DNA of 64,000 bases. It comes from Bog-473 sp963719485. Lineage in GTDB: Bacteria > Actinomycetota > Acidimicrobiia > Acidimicrobiales > RAAP-2. The stretch is from the NCBI GenBank assembly GCA_963719485.1, contig OY970387.1, forward strand, positions 3,844,001 to 3,908,000. Reading direction: 5' to 3'. Below the pieces are notes generated by a model. It saw only the letters and a list, made by a program, of their open reading frames with translations, was not told the DNA's origin and searched no databases. Every line of letters begins with the position of its first letter. Position 1 is the first letter of the stretch. Positions 59,533-64,000 of this stretch are shown one piece after another. The position numbers were made by a program, and so were the translations under genes.

Positions 59533-60788
59533 TGCTCGTCCCAGGTGAACGTCATGGAGCCGACCGTGACGTCGTCCCCGTCGCGGGCTCCGGCCCGCGC
59601 CAGGGCGCGGTCGACGCCGAGCCGGCGCAGCCGCCGCACCACCTCGGCCTGGGCTCCTTCGTCATTGAGGTCGGAGAGCGCCACGGCCCGCTCTGCCGCA
59701 CGCCCGTGCACGACCCAGGCGCCAACCCCTGCCCGCTCGACGGCCACCCCCTCGGGGAGGGGCCGGTGCACCACGATCTCGCCCGACGAGGCCACGGCCG
59801 CCTCGGCCCGCGCCTCCTGGACGATCGGGGCGAGGCGTTCCACCAGTGCGCCGACACCGGCGCCCGACGCCGCCGAGAGGACCATCTCGCAGACACCTTC
59901 CTCGTCGGCCCCCATGTCGCCCTTGCTGCCCACCACGATCCGCGGCCGCTCGAGGAGCTCGGGCCGGTAGGAGCCGAGCTCGGACAAGAGCACGCGTCGT
60001 TGCTCGGAGGGCGCCACGCCGCCGACGTCGGGCGCGCCGAGGTCGAGGAGCACCACCAGCACCCGGGCGCGCTCGATGTGGCGCAGGAACTGGTGCCCGA
60101 GCCCCTTGCCCTCCGCGGCACCCTCCACCAGGCCGGGGATGTCGGCCATCACGAACTGGGTCCCGTCGCGCACTCCGCCGACCCGGACGACGCCGAGATG
60201 CGGCTCTAGTGTGGTGAAGGGGTAGTCGGCGATCTTGGGCTTGGCCGCGGACACCGTCGAGATCAAGGTCGACTTCCCCGCGTTGGGAAAGCCGACCAGG
60301 GCCACGTCGGCCATCAGCTTGAGCTCCATGTCGAGCCAGAACTCCTGCCCCTTCTCGCCTTGCTCGGCGAAGGCCGGCGCGCGGCGGCGGTTGGAGAGAA
60401 AGCGGGCGTTGCCCCGGCCGCCCTGGCCGCCCTCGGCCACCATGAACCGCGCGCCCTCCTCGTCGAGATCGCAGACCACGGCGTCACTGCGGTCCCGCAC
60501 GACGGTGCCGACGGGCACCGGTACCACCAGGTCCTTGCCCCGGGCACCGTGCCGCTTGGAGCCCGAGCCGTGGACCCCGTCGGTGGCCCGGCGGAACGGG
60601 TGGTCCCGAAAACCGAGCAGCGAGGCTTCGTTCACGGAAGCCACCAGCCAGACGTCCCCGCCGTGCCCGCCGTCACCGCCGTCGGGGCCACCCCGGTCCA
60701 CATGGGCTTCCCGGCGCCACGACACCGCGCCGGCTCCCCCGTCTCCGGCGCGCGCGTGCAGTTGGGCCTGGTCGACAAAGCCGGGCAT
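59529..60788 (-). CDS. obgE: GTPase Obg/CgtA
   Basis: An essential GTPase linked to 50S assembly and stress control. The Gly-rich Obg fold is at residues 1-160 (FVDQAQLHARAGDGGAGAVS; GGPDGGDGGHGGDVWLVA; GQGGRGNARFLSN), followed by the G domain: GFPNAGKST (G1), ADIPGL (G3), VGSKGD (G4, an NKxD variant in which Asn is Gly/Ser), and SAASG (G5). A C-terminal OCT domain closes the protein. ATG 60788 is the start; the long upstream frame is antisense to the amidohydrolase gene. Confidence 0.95.
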   Translation of the reverse strand: MPGFVDQAQLHARAGDGGAGAVSWRREAHVDRGGPDGGDGGHGGDVWLVASVNEASLLGFRDHPFRRATDGVHGSGSKRHGARGKDLVVPVPVGTVVRDRSDAVVCDLDEEGARFMVAEGGQGGRGNARFLSNRRRAPAFAEQGEKGQEFWLDMELKLMADVALVGFPNAGKSTLISTVSAAKPKIADYPFTTLEPHLGVVRVGGVRDGTQFVMADIPGLVEGAAEGKGLGHQFLRHIERARVLVVLLDLGAPDVGGVAPSEQRRVLLSELGSYRPELLERPRIVVGSKGDMGADEEGVCEMVLSAASGAGVGALVERLAPIVQEARAEAAVASSGEIVVHRPLPEGVAVERAGVGAWVVHGRAAERAVALSDLNDEGAQAEVVRRLRRLGVDRALARAGARDGDDVTVGSMTFTWDEQ

Positions 60789-60799
60789 GGCGCGAAAGC

Positions 60800-62107
60800 T
60801 TACGAGCCGAGCAATCGGCGGGCGCGCTGGCCCACCTCGGCGCGGGCGCGCGCACCGTCGACGGTGGTGCACCGACCCTCTTCGACGACGGGCGCGCCGC
60901 TCACCCAGACGTCGGTGACCAGATAGCCCGCTCCCGCCCACACGAGGTGGCCCAGCAGCTCCGCGTCGCTCAGCGCAGGGGTGAAACGGGCATCGTCGGT
61001 GCGCAGCCGGATGAGATCGGCGGGCCGGCCCACCTCGAGCGCGCCCACGGCGAGGCCGAGCGCCTCCGCGCCGCCGCGGGTGGCCAGTCGGAGCGCCGTC
61101 GCGGAGCTCACGACGTCGGGGTCGCCGGCGACGGCCCGGGCGAGCAGCGGGGCCAGCCGCAGCTCGTCCCACAGATGCAGGTCGTCGTTGGAGGCCGGGC
61201 CGTCGCTGCCCAGGCCGACCCGGACGCCGCGGTCGAGCAGTGCCCGCAGCGGGGCGATGCCCGAGCCGAGCTTCCCGTTGGAGCCGGGACAGTGCGCCAC
61301 TGCCACGTCGTGGCCGGCGAGCAGGGCCAGGTCGTCGTCGTCCAACCACACTGCGTGCGCGGCCAGCACCCGGCCTTCGAAGACTCCCTCGGACGCCAGC
61401 AGCGCCGGTGCGCTCATGCCGTAGCGATCCTGCACCACCGCACACTCGGCCGCCGTCTCGGAGAGGTGGATCTGCAGCAGGGCGTCGCGCTCCCGCGCCT
61501 CGGCGGCGATGGCGCGCAACGCTTCCGGTGGGACCGTGTAGGCCGCATGCGGTCCGAAGCCCACCTGGAGCCGCTCGTCCTTTCCCGCCGTGGCGTCGGC
61601 CACCGCGCAGGCTCCCGCCAGCAACGCCTCCCAACTGCTCCCGGGACCGGCGTCGGGCACGTCGAAGATGGCCGGCGTGTACACCGTGCGGATCCCGGCG
61701 TCGAGCACGGCGTCCACCACGGCGCTCGGGTGGCGGTACTGCTCACACGTGGTGGTCACCCCGTTGCTCAACAGTTCGGACGCGCCGAGCAGCATGCCCC
61801 AGTACACGTCCTCGTCGGTGAGGAGCGCCTCGCGGGGCCAGACGGACTCCTGCAGCCAACGCTCCAGCGGCAGGCCGTCGCCCGCGCTGCGCAGCAGCGT
61901 CATGGGCGAGTGCCCGTGGCAGTTGACCAGGCCCGGCATGAGCAGGCCCCCCAAGCGGCGCACCTCGGTCCCCGACGCGGCCGGGACCTGCCACGGGTCC
62001 CCGACCCAGGAGATCCGGCCGTCGTCGATCTCGACCGCGCCCGGCGCCAGCACCTTGTCGTCGGCGTCGACGGTGAAGACCGCGTCGGCCTCCAGCCGCA
62101 GGGTCAC
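60800..62107 (-). CDS. Amidohydrolase family deaminase (chlorohydrolase/SAH-deaminase type)
   Basis: A metal-dependent cyclic amidohydrolase of 435 residues. GLLMPGLVNCHGHSPMTLLR contains the HxH metal motif, FGPHAAYTVPPEALR a further His, LQIHLSETAAE the HxxE motif of deaminases, and AHCPGSNGKLGSGIAP and VGLGSDGPASNDDLHLWDEL the Asp-containing end of the barrel. Relatives include S-adenosylhomocysteine, 8-oxoguanine and triazine deaminases; the substrate is not fixed by sequence. GTG 62107 overlaps the DtxR-type gene's stop (GTGA). Confidence 0.9.
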   Translation of the reverse strand: MTLRLEADAVFTVDADDKVLAPGAVEIDDGRISWVGDPWQVPAASGTEVRRLGGLLMPGLVNCHGHSPMTLLRSAGDGLPLERWLQESVWPREALLTDEDVYWGMLLGASELLSNGVTTTCEQYRHPSAVVDAVLDAGIRTVYTPAIFDVPDAGPGSSWEALLAGACAVADATAGKDERLQVGFGPHAAYTVPPEALRAIAAEARERDALLQIHLSETAAECAVVQDRYGMSAPALLASEGVFEGRVLAAHAVWLDDDDLALLAGHDVAVAHCPGSNGKLGSGIAPLRALLDRGVRVGLGSDGPASNDDLHLWDELRLAPLLARAVAGDPDVVSSATALRLATRGGAEALGLAVGALEVGRPADLIRLRTDDARFTPALSDAELLGHLVWAGAGYLVTDVWVSGAPVVEEGRCTTVDGARARAEVGQRARRLLGS

Positions 62108-62803
62108 GGCGCCCCGACGTACAGCCGGTCGGAGAGGTCGCGCGAGACCCTGATGGGCCCGGCGCCGCCTTCGACCGTCACCTCCACGTTGCCCTCGCGG
62201 ATCGCGGCCGTCCACCTGGGCGACGACGCCCGGGATGAAGCCGCCCTCGTCGAGCAGGGTGAGCGAGCCCAGGTTCAGCTCCACTTCCTCGCTGATGCGG
62301 AAGAGCCGCACCCGCTCGCCGGCGTCGACCTCGGCCAGTGGTCGCACCGTGACCGCTGGCGCCGGCGAGTGCGACCCGGGGATCGGGTTGCCGTGCGGGC
62401 AGGTCGCGGGGTCGCCCAGCAATTCCACCAGGCGGGCCTCGACATCGTCGGAGATCACGTGCTCCCAGCGGCCCGCCTCGCGGTGCACCTTGTGCCATTC
62501 GAGCCCGATGACGTCGACCAGGAGGCGCTCGGCCAGGCGGTGTTTGCGCACGACCTTCTCGGCCAGGGCCTGCCCGCTCGGGGTCAGCGACAACAGGCGG
62601 CCCTCTCGCGTCACGTACCCGTCCTCCCGCAGGCGGTCGAGCATCTCGGAGACCGACGGGGCCGACCGGCCCAGCCGCTCCGCAATGCGGGCCTGGATCA
62701 CGGGCACACCCTCTTCGGCCAGCGACAGCATGGTCTCGAGGTACTCCTCGACGGGCGGGTGGTACTCCTGCGGTTGGCGGGCCGCGGCGCGGCGCTCAGT
62801 CAT
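62104..62803 (-). CDS. DtxR/IdeR-type metal-dependent regulator (frame interrupted at about 62203-62209)
   Basis: An iron- or manganese-responsive repressor. The winged-helix domain (EYLETMLSLAEEGVPVIQAR; IAERLGRSAPSVSEMLDRLRE; DGYVTREGRLLSLT) and the dimerisation/metal domain with RKHRLAERLLVDVIGLEWHKVHREA and CPHGNPIPGS fit the DtxR/MntR family, followed by an FeoA/SH3-like domain. After GFIPGVVAQVD one extra G breaks the frame; removing it restores AAIREGNVEVTVEGGAGPIR and ends LYVGAP at 62104, 233 codons in all. It is translationally linked to the amidohydrolase gene. The target genes are unknown. Confidence 0.88.
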
Positions 62804-64000
62804 GACAATGGTCGGCCGAGGGCGGCACGTCGAGCGCGGGGTTGCGATCGAAGAAGCCGAACGGGATCAGCGTGAACCCGGTGTACTCGACCGGCATGAC
62901 CGGCCAATCCTCCGGCCGGGGGATGTGGGTGACGCCGAACGAGTGCCACAGCACGAGGTCGGTGTCCACGAGCGGACGGTCCTCCTCCGTCCAGGTCGGC
63001 AGGCCTGCCCCGCCACCGTGCTGGTTCGGGTAGTCGCCCGCGGCCCGGCGTTCGTCGGCGTCGAAGGGCGTGACCCACAGGTTGTGCGACGCGAAGGCGG
63101 CGCGGCGCCCGACACTGGAGGTGGGATCGGCCAACAGCGTCGGCGTGGAGCCGGGGAGCAGCTTGTAGGCCGTCGGCTCCCCGACGCCGTTGCGAGAGGA
63201 GCGGTTGGCGATGCGCCAGGTCCGGCTGCGCGCCGGATCGACATCGCGTCGGGCGGTCAGCTCGCTTTCCAACAGCGTCGCCGTCGTGCCGAAGGCGTTC
63301 CCCCAGGGATTCTCGGCGCTCCCCGGCGCGCCGGTGCGCACGGCGTCGACCTCGTAGACGGCGTTGTCGGGGCCGTCGACCTCCATGTCGAGCCGGACGT
63401 TGAAGAGATGCTGGTGGTACGGCGCGGCGAGGCCCGGGGCGATCATGCTGGCGTGGTCGCCGGCGTCGTCGTCGGCCACCGCCATGGTGGACATGATCCC
63501 CGACAGCTTCACCTCGAGCTGCATGGTGCCGTCGAGATAGAAGTACCAGTAGAACCCGTACTCGTAGTTCCCAACGGTGGCGATGGAGCTGACCACCAGC
63601 CGGCGCGACCGGCGGACCTCGGTCCGCCCCGACACCATGTCGACGTGCTTCCAGAGGATGCCGTAGTCCTCCTCGTGCATGCAGATGGCGTTGGCCCGTG
63701 TGCGCGGCTTGCCGCGCTCGTCGGCGAAGACGTCGTCGAAGTAGCGGATCTCACCGAGGCAGTCACAGCCGAGGGTGAGCGAGTTGGCCATGCGGCCCAG
63801 ACCCCATTCGCCGGCGTCGAACGCGCTCTTCCAGGCGTGCATCGGTCCGGGGTGCCCGTAGGGGACGACCATCTCGCTGACCGAGGCCCGGTACACGATG
63901 GGCCGGACCCGGCCGCCGTCCTCGTACCCGACCGTCCACAGCACGAGGCCCTCCAGCGGATCCATGCCGATCCGCAGCGACCACTTCTGCCAGCGCACGA
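62796..64000 (-). CDS. Copper amine oxidase, C-terminal part (cut by window edge)
   Basis: The C-terminal 400 residues of a primary amine oxidase. The topaquinone precursor tyrosine lies in TVGNYEYGFYW (consensus TxxNYD/EY), the catalytic base in SAFDAGEWGLGRMANSL, copper histidines in PYHQHLFNVRLDM and the third in GVTHIPRPEDWPVMP. The enzyme oxidises primary amines to aldehydes with release of ammonia and hydrogen peroxide. The stop overlaps the DtxR-type gene by eight bases. The N-terminal domains lie beyond position 64000. Being linked to a metal regulator is notable since activity depends on copper. Confidence 0.93.
   Translation of the reverse strand, partial: VRWQKWSLRIGMDPLEGLVLWTVGYEDGGRVRPIVYRASVSEMVVPYGHPGPMHAWKSAFDAGEWGLGRMANSLTLGCDCLGEIRYFDDVFADERGKPRTRANAICMHEEDYGILWKHVDMVSGRTEVRRSRRLVVSSIATVGNYEYGFYWYFYLDGTMQLEVKLSGIMSTMAVADDDAGDHASMIAPGLAAPYHQHLFNVRLDMEVDGPDNAVYEVDAVRTGAPGSAENPWGNAFGTTATLLESELTARRDVDPARSRTWRIANRSSRNGVGEPTAYKLLPGSTPTLLADPTSSVGRRAAFASHNLWVTPFDADERRAAGDYPNQHGGGAGLPTWTEEDRPLVDTDLVLWHSFGVTHIPRPEDWPVMPVEYTGFTLIPFGFFDRNPALDVPPSADHCHD

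Noticed and set aside
59529..61634. A long N-terminal extension of Obg
   Set aside because: Obg starts at ATG 60788 as in all relatives. The upstream frame is the other-frame shadow of the amidohydrolase gene.

Overview
The window is about 70% GC and tightly packed. It looks like chromosome from a member of the Actinomycetota, most likely class Acidimicrobiia. Evidence for this: two LLM-family (F420-type) oxidoreductases, a class II DAHP synthase, an MtrA/MtrB-like two-component pair followed by a GerMN lipoprotein, a eukaryote-like prolyl-tRNA synthetase, many GTG/TTG starts with 4-base stop/start overlaps, and a secreted protein with tandem YWLVASDGG-type repeats that I associate with Acidimicrobiia. 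The assignment is inference; no rRNA gene is present to confirm it.

Layout. 1-1.6 kb: ruvA (partial), ruvC and a YebC/PmpR-family gene, all minus strand. 1.7-11.2 kb: accessory metabolism, with a TetR/AurF-type diiron oxygenase pair, two alpha/beta hydrolases, a DUF222-HNH protein, an LLM oxidoreductase, an SDR, a YoaK-type membrane protein and a two-TM potassium channel. 11.25-19.4 kb (minus): RNase J, dapA, a diiron ferritin-like protein with its own TetR gene, a rhomboid protease with a second related TetR gene, dapB and an M16 peptidase. 19.4-39.4 kb (minus): one long translation, RNA-decay and isoprenoid block. In transcription order it is rpsB-tsf-pyrH-frr-cdsA-dxr-rseP-ispG-proS, then rimP-nusA-ylxR-infB-rbfA-truB-ribF-rpsO-pnp. 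39.5-44.9 kb: a Xer-type recombinase (minus), then a plus-strand run of Tat-exported solute-binding protein, response regulator, histidine kinase and GerMN lipoprotein. 44.9-47 kb (minus): LLM oxidoreductase, nadD, a small membrane protein and rsfS. 47-50.3 kb (plus): DAHP synthase, the repeat/lysozyme-like secreted protein and a GNAT. 50.3-53.6 kb (minus): a Clp-N/NTF2-like fusion, a P-loop kinase, a universal stress protein and a serine hydrolase broken by a stop codon; a YjbR-type gene lies on plus. 54-64 kb (minus): copper amine oxidase (cut by the window edge), DtxR-type regulator, amidohydrolase, obgE, proB, proA, MoxR ATPase, CoxE-like VWA protein and histidine phosphatase.

A window-wide property affects many entries. 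At least seven genes, including the core genes rnj, infB, nusA and proS, are interrupted by single-base frame changes, nearly all explicable as one extra base in a GC-rich run. An eighth gene carries an in-frame amber codon. When the extra bases are removed, proS, infB and the DtxR gene regain whole-codon lengths and conserved sequence. Consensus or assembly error is the simplest explanation, so the affected genes are annotated at full length with the break positions given.

No rRNA, tRNA, CRISPR array, insertion sequence or prophage was seen. No stretch longer than about 205 bases lacks a gene. I did not find one unmistakable new system. The best leads are the Clp-N/NTF2 fusion, the repeat/lysozyme protein, the repeated TetR-diiron gene pairing, leader structures before rimP and pnp, a ylxR gene whose only plausible start is ATA, and an 8-base tandem repeat before the YoaK-type gene.
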